Source: Jannaschia helgolandensis
Lineage (GTDB): Bacteria; Pseudomonadota; Alphaproteobacteria; Rhodobacterales; Rhodobacteraceae
Length of the DNA: 64,000 bases
Assembly (NCBI RefSeq): GCF_900109285.1
Contig: NZ_FNZQ01000001.1
Span: 1,083,001 to 1,147,000, forward strand
Direction of reading: 5' to 3'
The notes under the pieces were generated by a model. The model had not been told where the DNA came from. It ran no database searches and was given only the letters and a program-made list of their open reading frames with translations. Made by a program: the position numbers and the translations under genes. Positions 17,756 to 26,985 of this stretch are shown here, in pieces. The stretch's first letter is position 1; each line of letters starts with the position of its first letter.

Positions 17756-18340
17756 GGATATTTCATCCTGTAGCTCGTCGGAATACCGCATGGCCAGTGT
17801 TTCCCCTCCCTTGCTGAGAGAACCACAGATCGCGAGAAATAACTCGGGAAGCACCTCCAGCGCGCGGTCTTGCTGCTCCTTTGACGCGAAGGTGCTTCGC
17901 TTCCCGTCCAGGTAGTCCTGCCACGTCAAGCCGGTCATGAAGCCGTTTTTCCTGTCGCGCTTATCAGTTCCCACGGGAACAGAGGCCCAGACCGGCGCGC
18001 CGATGGCAGTCACCGTCAGGACGTTCTTGCCCTTGCTCGCATCCCAGAACACTTTGTTATCCGGCCCAGGCGCCTCCGTCCTCGGAGACCGGTGCCGAAG
18101 AATTCCGGTTCGCAACCCTTCGAAGATCAATAGATACATACTCCCAACGGAACCTTCCCGGTCACGCCCACGAAATTTGTGCATGGAGATGTCCGGACTC
18201 ACGGTCAGAATCGAACAGCCAAGGTTCCCACGGCCTCCGCCCCACTCCCTTACCCAGAACGAAAGACCGTCCTTCGTTTGGCCGCGTTTTTCCACCTCGT
18301 GCGGAACCAGAGGACCGAGATCAATGCCGTCCAGATCCAT
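17729..18340 (-). CDS. orphan hypothetical protein
   Basis: 203-residue protein, not recognised. Composition is that of a real soluble protein: mixed charged and hydrophobic residues, with stretches such as GLSFWVREWGGG, GSMYLLIFEGL, DNKVFWDASKGKNVLTVTA and GLTWQDYLDGK. No signal peptide, membrane helix or known motif was seen. I start at MDLDG because AAGGA lies six bases before it; the frame is open nine codons further. Base composition is lower in GC than the neighbours, and the gene runs into the 3-prime end of a broken phosphatase gene, so horizontal acquisition is plausible. Confidence 0.5.
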   Translation of the reverse strand: MDLDGIDLGPLVPHEVEKRGQTKDGLSFWVREWGGGRGNLGCSILTVSPDISMHKFRGRDREGSVGSMYLLIFEGLRTGILRHRSPRTEAPGPDNKVFWDASKGKNVLTVTAIGAPVWASVPVGTDKRDRKNGFMTGLTWQDYLDGKRSTFASKEQQDRALEVLPELFLAICGSLSKGGETLAMRYSDELQDEISSGKLISHA

Positions 18341-19320
18341 CGTTTGTCCTTCCAGGATTTCCATCAATAAACTGCCTTTTCTTATGAGAACTTTTTTAAC
18401 CCACCGATGCCATCAGAGATCATCAAACCGGCCAACACATCGCCAACAGATGCATCAAAACTCGCATTCGTTTGCTTCATCGCTCAAGTTCTCTCATCGT
18501 GAATTTGCAGAGAAAATTGCATCGGACAAGCCTTGATTTTCAAAAGGATATCGCGCAGCGATGGTTGTGAACCCAAGATCGGTCAGCTGCCCCAGCCCAT
18601 CGACCGACAGCCCTCATGAAGCCACGCAGAGAAAATGGCTCAAGAGTGCTTCTTGCCGCCGCCTCCCGAGATCCAGCTATATATCGCGGCTCATCCCTTC
18701 GTCGCGAGATCGCCACTGAACAGACCATGTCTTGCTGGTCGGATCGTCATCTGGGGTTGCCCACGGCGTCGGCCTATCTCGCCGATGCGCGTGCCGCACA
18801 GTCTTGCCGCCGCGTGGTAAAAAGAGTGCATTCTTGGCCAACATGCACTTAACCCGTCTTGGCGGGCGTGGGTCTATTCCGGGACAATCCCGGTCAGAAT
18901 TTCGTGGTTTCAGACTCGTCCGGAAAATGAGCGAGGGGAAAGACCACGAGTAGTTCTGGAGATCGCGGCGATGGCGTGCGCACGCACGCGCGGCTCCCGA
19001 TCGCTGGTGCGGATCCGGAACCGACATATCTTCCAATGCTGGCGGTTCAGGGCCCGTAACGGTTCGCGCGGTAGAGCTATTCGGAACAAAGCGGACTTTC
19101 GATAAGCGTCAGGGAACGGCAGCTTCGTCCCGCAGAGCGGACAGTCCCCTTCCGTGAACCTTCGTGAACCTTGTCGTCAAAAGCGCGTCGAGGTGTCCCG
19201 CAAAAGGGTGCGACACATGACCTCCGGGGCCTTGCGGAGTCGGGTCTGGATATGGTCTTACCCATCGTGAACACGAACGGGGCCGTTGCCTGCCCTGCCA
19301 CGACAGACAGGATAGACATC
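18341..19320 (+). other. gene-poor, AT-richer spacer before ctaC
   Basis: Nearly 1 kb with no gene that I can support. A 32-codon minus-strand frame (18382-18480, starting MKQTNASFDA) is the only candidate near the orphan gene. Other frames in 18540-18960 look like noise. The right end (about 19150-19320) should hold the ctaC promoter and leader. No tRNA, inverted terminal repeats or transposase fragment could be identified. Confidence 0.5.
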
Positions 19321-20190
19321 ATGAAGATGCGCAATCTGAAGGCCCTTGGCTTTGCCGCCGCCGCAACCCTGACCGCGCTGCCCGCCACGGCCCAGTCCAT
19401 TCTGGGAGATCTGCCGATCATCGGCCAGCCGCAGCCCGGTGGCATCGGCTTCCAGCCCGCGGCGACCTCGCTGGCCGAGGAAGTCCACTGGCTCGATGGG
19501 TTTCTTCTTGTGATCATCACCGTGATCGTGCTGTTTGTGACCGGCCTGATCCTCTGGGTGGTGTTCCGCTATAACCGGAAGTCCAATCCCGAAGCAGCGG
19601 AGTTCACTCATAACTCGCCCCTGGAGGTCGCCTGGACGGTCGTGCCGATCCTGATCCTTGTGGTCATCGGAGCGTTCTCGCTGCCGGTCCTGTTCGACCA
19701 GCAGCGCATACCCGAAGGCGACGTGGTCGTGAAGGTCACCGGCTATCAGTGGTACTGGGGATATGAATACCCCGACGAGGAAGGTGTCGAATTCTCCAGC
19801 TACATGATCGGCGCGGACGCCGGAAACATGATGACACCCGAGGTCTCGGCCCAGCTGACGCAGGCCGGGTACACCGACGACCAGTTTCGTCTGGCAACTG
19901 ACACGGCAGTCGTCGTGCCGGTGGGCAAGACGATCGTGATGCAGGTCACCGGCGGCGACGTGATCCATTCATGGACCATCCCCGCGTTCGGCGTGAAGCA
20001 GGATGGTGTCCCCGGACGTCTGGCCCAGCTTTGGTTCAGGGCAGACCGGGAGGGCATCTACTTTGGTCAATGCTCGGAGTTGTGCGGTATCGCCCATGCC
20101 TACATGCCGATCACGGTCAAGGTCGTGTCGGAAGAGAAATACGCCGAATGGCTGATCGCCATGAAGGCCGGCGAAATCGAAACCTGGTAA
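19321..20190 (+). CDS. ctaC: cytochrome c oxidase subunit II
   Basis: CuA-bearing subunit of the aa3 oxidase, which takes electrons from cytochrome c. 289 residues. A cleavable signal peptide (MKMRN to about ATAQS) is followed by two membrane helices. The periplasmic cupredoxin domain has the Trp-rich patch TGYQWYWGYEYP for electron entry. The CuA ligands are His in DVIHSWTIP and Cys, Glu, Cys, His and Met in FGQCSELCGIAHAYMP. The ATG at 19321 has AGGATA upstream; the long upstream open frame is not part of the protein. First gene of the cta cluster; ctaD (subunit I) is not in the window. Confidence 0.96.
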   Translation: MKMRNLKALGFAAAATLTALPATAQSILGDLPIIGQPQPGGIGFQPAATSLAEEVHWLDGFLLVIITVIVLFVTGLILWVVFRYNRKSNPEAAEFTHNSPLEVAWTVVPILILVVIGAFSLPVLFDQQRIPEGDVVVKVTGYQWYWGYEYPDEEGVEFSSYMIGADAGNMMTPEVSAQLTQAGYTDDQFRLATDTAVVVPVGKTIVMQVTGGDVIHSWTIPAFGVKQDGVPGRLAQLWFRADREGIYFGQCSELCGIAHAYMPITVKVVSEEKYAEWLIAMKAGEIETW

Positions 20191-20209
20191 GCCGCGAAAG
20201 GACGCCCGT

Positions 20210-21154
20210 GTGACCGACCTTTCGCTCCATGCCGCGACCGAAGACAGGCCCGCCCCGGACGAGGCGAGCCTGCGCGACTTCTGGCAGCTTCTCAAGCCGC
20301 GCCTGATGTCCCTGTCGGTGTTCACGGCGCTGGTCGGCATGCTGGTCGCGCCGGGTGGCGTGCATCCGTTCATCGGCGCGACCTCGATCCTGTGGATAGC
20401 TGTCGGAGCCGGGGCGTCGGGCGCTCTGAACATGTGGTTCGATGCGGATATCGACCGGGTGATGAAGCGGACCCGCAACCGCCCCATTCCGTCGGGGCGC
20501 GTGGCACCGTCGAGCGCTCTGGCGCTGGGGCTGTTTCTGGCAATTGTCTCGGTGGTGATGCTGGACCTGACCGCGAACTGGGTGGCAGCTGCCTGGCTGA
20601 CCTTCACGATCTTCTTCTATGTTGTCATCTATTCCATGTGGCTCAAGCGGACGACCTCCTGGAACACGGTCATCGGCGGTCTGGCGGGGGCGTTCCCCCC
20701 GATGATCGGCTGGGCCGCCGTGACCGGCAACACGCCCATCGAGGCGTGGCTGATGGTGGGTCTGATCTTCATGTGGACGCCGCCGCATTTCTGGGCCCTC
20801 GCCCTGTTCGTCAAGACGGACTACCATGCCGCGCGCATTCCGATGCTGACCGTCACGCACGGGCGGGCCGAAACGCGCCGTCAGGCCTGGTTCTGGTCGC
20901 TGGGTCTGGCTGTGGTCTCGCTGCTGGCTTCACTGTCGTCCATCGGCGGTCCGATGACATTGGCTGTTGCATTGGTGCTGAACGGGGTTTTCCTGAAGCG
21001 CGCCTGGGACATGCGGCATCGCACCGACGCTGACTGTGAAGCCGACGGCCATGCCGTCGAGCGCGGTCTGTTCAAGTGGTCGCTGGTCTATCTTTTCGCA
21101 CATTTCGCAGTCTTCGTGGCCGAGGCCGCGCTGGGCCCATACGGAGGCTGGTGA
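20210..21154 (+). CDS. ctaB: protoheme IX farnesyltransferase (heme O synthase)
   Basis: Adds a farnesyl group to heme b to make heme O, the precursor of heme A for the oxidase. 314-residue polytopic membrane protein of the UbiA superfamily. The first Asp-rich motif is FDADIDRVMKRTRNRP (about 82-97), and the second region contains MWTPPHFWALALF and KTDYHAARIPML. It starts with GTG preceded by GAAAGGA. It follows ctaC by about 20 bases and shares its stop with the next start (TGATG). Confidence 0.95.
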   Translation: MTDLSLHAATEDRPAPDEASLRDFWQLLKPRLMSLSVFTALVGMLVAPGGVHPFIGATSILWIAVGAGASGALNMWFDADIDRVMKRTRNRPIPSGRVAPSSALALGLFLAIVSVVMLDLTANWVAAAWLTFTIFFYVVIYSMWLKRTTSWNTVIGGLAGAFPPMIGWAAVTGNTPIEAWLMVGLIFMWTPPHFWALALFVKTDYHAARIPMLTVTHGRAETRRQAWFWSLGLAVVSLLASLSSIGGPMTLAVALVLNGVFLKRAWDMRHRTDADCEADGHAVERGLFKWSLVYLFAHFAVFVAEAALGPYGGW

Positions 21155-21339
21155 TGCACCAGGACCACGAACTACACACCCGCCGCAAGGGCCGGAACTT
21201 CGGCATTCTAGGCGTACTTCTGTCCTTCGTCGTGCTGATTTTCGGACTGACCGTCGTGAAAATCCAGACCGGCACCTATGCCGAGGCATTCGACCACGTG
21301 GTCCGCCCGGAGCTGGTGCCGAGCGAGGCATCCGAATGA
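21154..21339 (+). CDS. small single-helix membrane protein of the cta operon
   Basis: 61 residues: a basic N-terminus (HTRRKGRN), one membrane helix (about 16-37, LGVLLSFVVLIFGLTVVK) and a short acidic tail. Such a small gene between ctaB and ctaG is common in Rhodobacterales cta operons. It is presumed to help oxidase assembly or act as a minor subunit; direct evidence is not visible in the sequence. The start is fixed by a TGATG overlap with ctaB, and the stop overlaps the ctaG start (ATGA). Confidence 0.8.
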   Translation: MHQDHELHTRRKGRNFGILGVLLSFVVLIFGLTVVKIQTGTYAEAFDHVVRPELVPSEASE

Positions 21340-21929
21340 GGCGCTGGTGGCGCAATCTGACGGCCAACGGTCGTGTCGTCGCGCTGACGGTTTCCACCGT
21401 GATCGGCATGGGCGCGATGGGCTGGGCGGCGGTGCCACTTTATGATCTGTTCTGCAGGGTTACCGGCTTTGGCGGCACGACGGCCCGCGGGGTCGCTTCG
21501 TCCGGCGAGGTTCTGGACAAGACGGTTCTGGTGCGTTTCGACGCCAGCCGGGCGCGTGATATGCCGTGGGAATTCAAGCCGGTCCAGAGATCCATGGAGG
21601 TGCAGATCGGGGAAACCTACCTGGCCTTCTACGAGGCGACGAACCCGACCGATGAGCCGGTCGCCGGAACCGCCAGCTTTAACGTGGCACCCTATACGGC
21701 GGGGCCACATTTCGTGAAGATCGCCTGTTTCTGTTTCGAGGAACAGGTCATCGACCCCGGCGAAACCGTCACGATGCCTGTCACCTTCTATGTCGACCCC
21801 GCCATCGTCGACGATCCGGAAGCGAAGGGCATCCCCGAGATCACCCTGTCCTACACCTTTCATGTGACGGACTTGCCTGAAGACTACGCCGCGCTTAACA
21901 GCGATCCAACGGCTGCGCAGACCAACTGA
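21336..21929 (+). CDS. ctaG: cytochrome c oxidase assembly protein CtaG (Cox11)
   Basis: Copper chaperone that delivers CuB to subunit I. 197 residues. One N-terminal membrane anchor (about 13-33) is followed by a periplasmic immunoglobulin-like domain. The conserved Cys residues are in VPLYDLFCRVTGFGG (membrane exit) and the copper-binding CFCFEEQ. The start overlaps the previous stop as ATGA. Follows the typical order ctaB-small ORF-ctaG-ctaE. Confidence 0.95.
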   Translation: MRRWWRNLTANGRVVALTVSTVIGMGAMGWAAVPLYDLFCRVTGFGGTTARGVASSGEVLDKTVLVRFDASRARDMPWEFKPVQRSMEVQIGETYLAFYEATNPTDEPVAGTASFNVAPYTAGPHFVKIACFCFEEQVIDPGETVTMPVTFYVDPAIVDDPEAKGIPEITLSYTFHVTDLPEDYAALNSDPTAAQTN

Positions 21930-21941
21930 GAGGCTTGACCC

Positions 21942-22742
21942 ATGGCCCACGCCAAAAACCACGACTATCATATCCTTCCGCCCTCGATCTGGCCGTTCAT
22001 CGGTGCTGTTTCGGGCTTCTTCATGCTGATCGGGGCCGTCCTGTGGATGAAGGGCTCCGGCCCATGGCTGTTTGCCGCGGGCTTCGTCGGCATCCTGGGC
22101 GTCATGTTCGCGTGGTGGTCGGACGTCATCAAGGAATCGCTGGTCGGCGACCACACACCCGTCGTCCGCATCGGACTGCGGTATGGGTTCATCTTCTTCA
22201 TCATGTCCGAAGTCATGTTCTTCGCCGCATGGTTCTGGAGCTTCTTCAAACATGCCATCTATCCGATGGGTCCGGACTCGCCCGCAGTTGACGGTGTCTG
22301 GCCGCCTGTGGGGATTGAAACCTTCGACCCCTGGCACCTGCCGCTGATCAATACGCTGATCCTGCTGCTCTCGGGCGCGGCGGCGACCTGGGCGCATCAC
22401 GCGCTGGTTCATGAAAACAACCGGCAGGACATGAAATGGGGCCTGATCCTGGCCATCGCGTTGGGTGCGCTGTTCACGACGTTCCAGATCTATGAATACA
22501 GCAACGCGGCCTTCGGTTTCGCCGGGAATATCTATGGCGCGAACTTCTTCATGGCGACGGGCTTCCACGGATTGCACGTTTTCATCGGGACGATCTTCCT
22601 CGGGGTCTGCCTGCTGCGCCTTCAGGCCGGGCACTTCACGCCCGCCAAGCATATCGGCTTCGAAGCTGCGGTCTGGTACTGGCACTTCGTCGACGTGGTC
22701 TGGCTGTTCCTGTTTGCTGCCGTCTACGTCTGGGGCGGCTGA
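21942..22742 (+). CDS. ctaE: cytochrome c oxidase subunit III
   Basis: Seven-helix core subunit of the aa3 oxidase that stabilises the proton-uptake side of subunit I. 266 residues, typical length. Family stretches include [18 protein letters not shown] with the conserved Glu, [37 protein letters not shown] and [17 protein letters not shown] strong hairpin without a T-tract follows about 28 bases after the stop. Confidence 0.96.
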   Translation: MAHAKNHDYHILPPSIWPFIGAVSGFFMLIGAVLWMKGSGPWLFAAGFVGILGVMFAWWSDVIKESLVGDHTPVVRIGLRYGFIFFIMSEVMFFAAWFWSFFKHAIYPMGPDSPAVDGVWPPVGIETFDPWHLPLINTLILLLSGAAATWAHHALVHENNRQDMKWGLILAIALGALFTTFQIYEYSNAAFGFAGNIYGANFFMATGFHGLHVFIGTIFLGVCLLRLQAGHFTPAKHIGFEAAVWYWHFVDVVWLFLFAAVYVWGG

Positions 22743-22769
22743 CCGTCTGACACGTCGATATGGTTCAAC

Positions 22770-22795
22770 GACGGCGCGGGGGTTCCCGCGCCGTC
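22770..22795 (+). other. 11-bp hairpin between ctaE and SURF1
   Basis: A perfect 11-base inverted repeat (arms GACGGCGCGGG and CCCGCGCCGTC) with a four-base GGTT loop. No U-run follows, so it is not a standard intrinsic terminator. It may stabilise the 3-prime end of the subunit III message, or reduce readthrough into the assembly-factor gene, which is needed at lower amounts. Confidence 0.7.
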
Positions 22796-22814
22796 CGCCG
22801 TTTGAAAGGTCGAT

Positions 22815-23486
22815 ATGCGCCTGATCCTTCCCCTTCTGTTCGGTCTCGCCGGTTTTGTCGTGCTGGCAGCGCTCGGCCTGTGGCAATTGCAGCGGATGGA
22901 GTGGAAACAAGGCGCCATCGCCGAAATCGAAGCCAGGATCGGGGCAGATCCCGTCCCGGTTGCCGCCGTTCTCGACCCCGAGACCGATAACTTCCGGCCG
23001 GTCATCGTAGAGGGTCGTATTTCCGGTCCGCCGATCCGTGTTCTGGGTGCATGGCGGTCCGCAGGCAGCGGTTTCAAGGTGATCGTGCCGCTGCAAACGG
23101 CACAACGGACCTTGATGGTCGATCTTGGTATCGTCCCGCTGGAAACATCGACCGAAGCCCTGCGCGCCCGTCTGCCCGAAGGTCCGATCCGGGTGACCGG
23201 CAATCTGAACTGGCCTGACGACCTGAATGCGGGCACGCCGTCCCCCGAAGGCGATATCTGGTATGCCCGCGATGTGCCGACCCTGGCCCCGGTGATGGGA
23301 ACCGATCCGGTCATGGTGGTCGCGCGCGACGTGACACCGCCCGCCGGACCCACGCCTGTTCCGGTGGGGGTCGAGGGCATTCCCAACAACCACCTGGGAT
23401 ACGCGGTCCAATGGTTCGGATTGGCGCTGGTCTGGCTGGGGATGACACTGTTCCTGCTGTGGCGTATCAGACGCCGCACTCTCTGA
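22815..23486 (+). CDS. SURF1-family oxidase assembly protein
   Basis: Assists heme A insertion into cytochrome c oxidase subunit I. 223 residues with the usual SURF1 plan. The N-terminal helix ends in LGLWQLQRMEWK, a periplasmic domain follows with RPVIVEGRI and FKVIVPLQ, and the C-terminal helix has the signature HLGYAVQWFGLALVWLGM. An AAAGG-like site lies upstream of the ATG. Lies downstream of ctaE beyond a hairpin and 13 bases before thrC. Confidence 0.92.
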   Translation: MRLILPLLFGLAGFVVLAALGLWQLQRMEWKQGAIAEIEARIGADPVPVAAVLDPETDNFRPVIVEGRISGPPIRVLGAWRSAGSGFKVIVPLQTAQRTLMVDLGIVPLETSTEALRARLPEGPIRVTGNLNWPDDLNAGTPSPEGDIWYARDVPTLAPVMGTDPVMVVARDVTPPAGPTPVPVGVEGIPNNHLGYAVQWFGLALVWLGMTLFLLWRIRRRTL

Positions 23487-23499
23487 AGGTCCGATCGAC

Positions 23500-24882
23500 A
23501 TGCGCTACATTTCCACCCGTGGTCAGGCCCCCGTCCTGGGGTTCGAGGACACCATGCTGACGGGCCTTGCCCGCGACGGCGGTCTGTATGTCCCCGAGGC
23601 ATTGCCGACCCTGTCCAAAGGCGACATCGCGGCCCTGGCAGGCCTGCCGTATGAAGAGGTCGCGGTCCGCGTGATGGCGCCCTTCGTGGCCGAAGCCTAT
23701 GACGAGACGACCTTCGGCGATCTGGTTGAAAAGGCTTATGCCGGGTTCGGTCACGACGCCCGCGCGCCTTTGGTCCAACTGGGTGCGAACCATTACCTGC
23801 TTGAACTGTTTCACGGTCCGACGCTGGCGTTCAAGGACTTCGCCATGCAGCTTATCGGCCAGATGTTCCAGCACACGCTGGCGCGGCGCGGCGAGCGGGT
23901 GACCATCGTGGGCGCCACGTCCGGCGATACCGGATCGGCGGCGATCGAGGCGTTCCGGGGGTTGGAAGCGGTCGACGTCTTCATCCTGTATCCGCATGGC
24001 CGGGTCAGCGAGGTGCAGCGCCGTCAGATGACGACGCCTGACGAAGCGAACGTCCATGCGCTGGCCATCAGCGGCCATTTCGACGACGCGCAGGCCCGCG
24101 TGAAGGATATGTTCAACGATTTCGACTTCCGGGATCGGGTGGCGCTGGCGGGGGTCAATTCGATCAACTTTGCCCGCGTTCTGGCGCAGGTCGTCTATTA
24201 TTTCACCGCCGCGACCGCCCTTGGCGCGCCACACCGCGAGGTCAGCTTCACCGTGCCGACCGGCAATTTCGGCGATATTTTCGCGGGCCATATCGCCAAG
24301 CGCATGGGCCTGCCGATCAACAAGCTGGTCGTGGCGACCAACCAGAATGACATTCTGCATCGCTGCCTGACGACCGGCGAATACCGGACAGGCAGGGTCG
24401 CACCGTCGATTTCGCCCAGCATGGATATTCAGGTCAGCAGCAATTTCGAACGCGCGCTGCACCTGGCCTATGGCGGCGACGGCGCGGCCATCGCACAACT
24501 GATGGAGGAGCTGAAATCCGGTGGCTTCACCGTATCGCAAGGCGCGCTGCAGGCCTTGCAGGAGGTCTATGCCTCCGGTGCCGCCTCCGAGGCCGAGACC
24601 AGCGCCGCCATCACCGACATGCTGTCCCGCACCGGCGAATTGCTCTGCCCCCATACCGCCGTCGGCACCCATGTCGCCGAAGCGTATCTCGGGGATACGC
24701 CGATGGTGATCCTGGCCACGGCGCACCCCGCCAAGTTTCCCGACGCGGTGGAAGCCGCCACCGGCATCCGGCCGCCGCTGCCGCCCCGGATGGCCGACCT
24801 GTTCGACCGTCCCGAGCGGATCACCCCTGTCGATAATGACCTCCACGCCATCGAGGCGATCATTGAAGAGCGTCGCGCATGA
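23500..24882 (+). CDS. thrC: threonine synthase
   Basis: PLP enzyme converting O-phosphohomoserine to threonine. 460 residues, the long class shared by proteobacteria and fungi. MRYISTRGQAPVLGFEDTML is the typical start. The PLP Lys is in HGPTLAFKDFAMQ (about 108-113), and GATSGDTGSAAIEAFRG is the phosphate-binding segment. The stop overlaps the M16 peptidase start as ATGA, so the two are translationally coupled. This linkage to SURF1 and the peptidase is widespread in the order. Confidence 0.95.
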   Translation: MRYISTRGQAPVLGFEDTMLTGLARDGGLYVPEALPTLSKGDIAALAGLPYEEVAVRVMAPFVAEAYDETTFGDLVEKAYAGFGHDARAPLVQLGANHYLLELFHGPTLAFKDFAMQLIGQMFQHTLARRGERVTIVGATSGDTGSAAIEAFRGLEAVDVFILYPHGRVSEVQRRQMTTPDEANVHALAISGHFDDAQARVKDMFNDFDFRDRVALAGVNSINFARVLAQVVYYFTAATALGAPHREVSFTVPTGNFGDIFAGHIAKRMGLPINKLVVATNQNDILHRCLTTGEYRTGRVAPSISPSMDIQVSSNFERALHLAYGGDGAAIAQLMEELKSGGFTVSQGALQALQEVYASGAASEAETSAAITDMLSRTGELLCPHTAVGTHVAEAYLGDTPMVILATAHPAKFPDAVEAATGIRPPLPPRMADLFDRPERITPVDNDLHAIEAIIEERRA

Positions 24883-26138
24883 GCACTCAACTTCACCGCC
24901 TGTCCAATGGCTTTCGCGTCGTCACCGAGCACATGCCGGGCCTGCAATCGGCCAGCGTCGGCATCTGGGTCAGTGCGGGTGGCCGTCACGAGGCCATCGA
25001 ACAGAATGGCATCGCGCATTTCCTTGAACACATGGCGTTCAAGGGCACGGCGCAGCGCAGCGCGCTGGATATCGCCGAACAGATCGAGGATGTCGGCGGC
25101 TATATCAATGCCTATACCTCGCGCGAGGTGACGGCCTTTTATGCCCGCGTTCTGAAGGATGATGTCGCTCTGGCTGCGGAACTGATCGCCGACATCGTAC
25201 TGAACCCGACTTTCGATCCCCGAGAGATCGAGATCGAGCGCGGCGTCATCCTGCAGGAAATCGGGCAGGCGCTGGACACGCCCGATGACATCATCTTCGA
25301 CTGGCTGCAGGAAGCGGCCTATCCCGCGCAGCCCATGGGTCGCACGATATTGGGACCGAGCGAGCGAGTGTCGGCCTTCGACCGTACCGATCTTCAGACC
25401 TTCACGGCACAGAATTACGGCCCCGGCCAGATGATTCTCGCCGCTGCCGGGGCGGTCGATCACGATGCGCTGTGCCGCATGGCCGAAGACCTGTTCGGCC
25501 ATCTGCCCGCACGCCCGCAGGCCGTGCCGCAGGCCAGCTTGTTCAAGGGCGGCGAATTCCGCCAGATCCGCGATCTGGAACAGGCGCATCTGGCATTGGG
25601 CTTCGATCAGCCGGGGTATCGCGACGACGCCATCTATGCGGCGCAGATCTTCGCCGGTGCGATGGGCGGCGGCATGTCGTCCCGCCTGTTTCAGGAAGCG
25701 CGGGAAAAGCGCGGTCTGTGCTATACGATCTTTGCCAGCATCGGTGCCTATTCCGACGCCGGGATGCTGACGGTTTACGCCGGCACCGGGGCCGAGGATG
25801 TAGGGGATCTGGCGCGCCTGACCATCGACGAGTTGAAGCGCTCGGCTGAAGACATGACCGAAGTCGAGGTCGCCCGTGCCCGCGCGCAGATGAAATCCGG
25901 TATGCTGATGGGACTGGAGTCGCCGTCCAGCCGGGCCGAACGTCTGGCCCGCGTCGTGGCCGTCTGGGACCGGGTGCCGCCGCTGTCGGAAGCCATCGAG
26001 AAAATCGATGCGGTGGATGTCGCCATGGTCCGCGCCCATGCCGAGGCGCTGACCGCGACCGTTCCCGCGCTGGCGCTCTATGGTCCGGTCGAGGCCGCCC
26101 CGGACGCCGATGTATTGCGCCAAAGGCTGGCCGCGTGA
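24879..26138 (+). CDS. M16 family zinc peptidase (mitochondrial processing-peptidase-like)
   Basis: 419-residue pitrilysin-type peptidase with the inverted zinc motif HFLEH at 47-51 and the distal Glu in the EVTAFYARV helix region. The C-terminal half has the GGGMSSRLFQEAREKRGLCY signature of the MPP-beta/PepR branch. It is a single, active-type member, cytosolic by lack of a signal peptide. Overlaps thrC (ATGA) and the following acetyltransferase gene (GTGA). The natural substrate in bacteria is not established. Confidence 0.92.
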   Translation: MSTQLHRLSNGFRVVTEHMPGLQSASVGIWVSAGGRHEAIEQNGIAHFLEHMAFKGTAQRSALDIAEQIEDVGGYINAYTSREVTAFYARVLKDDVALAAELIADIVLNPTFDPREIEIERGVILQEIGQALDTPDDIIFDWLQEAAYPAQPMGRTILGPSERVSAFDRTDLQTFTAQNYGPGQMILAAAGAVDHDALCRMAEDLFGHLPARPQAVPQASLFKGGEFRQIRDLEQAHLALGFDQPGYRDDAIYAAQIFAGAMGGGMSSRLFQEAREKRGLCYTIFASIGAYSDAGMLTVYAGTGAEDVGDLARLTIDELKRSAEDMTEVEVARARAQMKSGMLMGLESPSSRAERLARVVAVWDRVPPLSEAIEKIDAVDVAMVRAHAEALTATVPALALYGPVEAAPDADVLRQRLAA

Positions 26139-26713
26139 TTTTCGGCCCGCTGCGCAAGCCACGTATCCAGACCGAACGCATGGTGCTGCGCTTGCCGCAA
26201 CATTCCGACTATCGCGACTGGGTCGGCCTGCGCGAAGGTAGCGCCGGGTTCCTGCAACCCTGGGAGCCGGAGTGGGCCTCGGATCACTTGTCCCGCAAAA
26301 GCTTCACCAACCGGGTTTACTGGGCCAGCCGCAGCTATGGTCAGGGGTCGGCACTGGCGCTTTTCCTGACGCGCCTGTCCGACGATGCGGTGCTGGGCGC
26401 GATCACGCTGGACAATGTGCGGCGCGGGCCCGCGCAATCCGGCACACTGGGCTATTGGATCGGACAGAAACACGCCCGACAGGGCTATATGCGCGAAGCG
26501 ATCCTGGCCGTCAGCCACCATGCCTTCGCGCGCCTCGACCTCAGCCGTCTGGAAGCCGCCTGTCTGGAAGAAAACATGGCGTCGCGCGGTCTGCTGGAGC
26601 GGTCGGGATTCAAATACGAAGGCGTTGCTCAAAGCTATCTTCAGATCGCCGGACGGTGGCGCAATCATGTGCTCTACGCGATGCTGCGATCCGATCGGCG
26701 CGGCCGGGCCTGA
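26135..26713 (+). CDS. RimJ-type GNAT N-acetyltransferase
   Basis: 192-residue acetyltransferase. QTERMVLRLPQHSDY is the typical N-terminus, GYWIGQKHARQGYMREA is the acetyl-CoA-binding region, and ARLDLSRLEAACLEENMASR is the late helix. It resembles RimJ, which acetylates ribosomal protein S5, but many paralogues act on other targets. GTG start overlapping the peptidase stop. Last gene of the ctaC-onward run; about 270 bases without a gene follow. Confidence 0.88.
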   Translation: MIFGPLRKPRIQTERMVLRLPQHSDYRDWVGLREGSAGFLQPWEPEWASDHLSRKSFTNRVYWASRSYGQGSALALFLTRLSDDAVLGAITLDNVRRGPAQSGTLGYWIGQKHARQGYMREAILAVSHHAFARLDLSRLEAACLEENMASRGLLERSGFKYEGVAQSYLQIAGRWRNHVLYAMLRSDRRGRA

Positions 26714-26985
26714 GCCGACGTCAGGTCCCGACGACGGGCGAAAGCGTCGCACCGGGTTGGCGACGCACAGCCTGAGACCGGATTCGCATATCGTCCGCAA
26801 TGCGTTCATTGTCAGCACCATCAGGGCGGCGGTGCATTCGGTTGCTTTCATCGGGCGTCCTTGCTTGACTGACTTGCGGCGGGGCAGGTCAGCCGTCCGA
26901 CAATGGTCAGGCAATCGTCGAAACATGCGTTGCATCTACGGATGGCCCGTCCCTGCTCTGACCGCCAGTCCGAAGGAGAATGCCG

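Noticed and set aside
26078-26851. Minus-strand frame starting MKATEC with an AAGGA-like site
   Set aside because: Most of it is antisense to the acetyltransferase gene at 26135-26713, and the protein has no family features.
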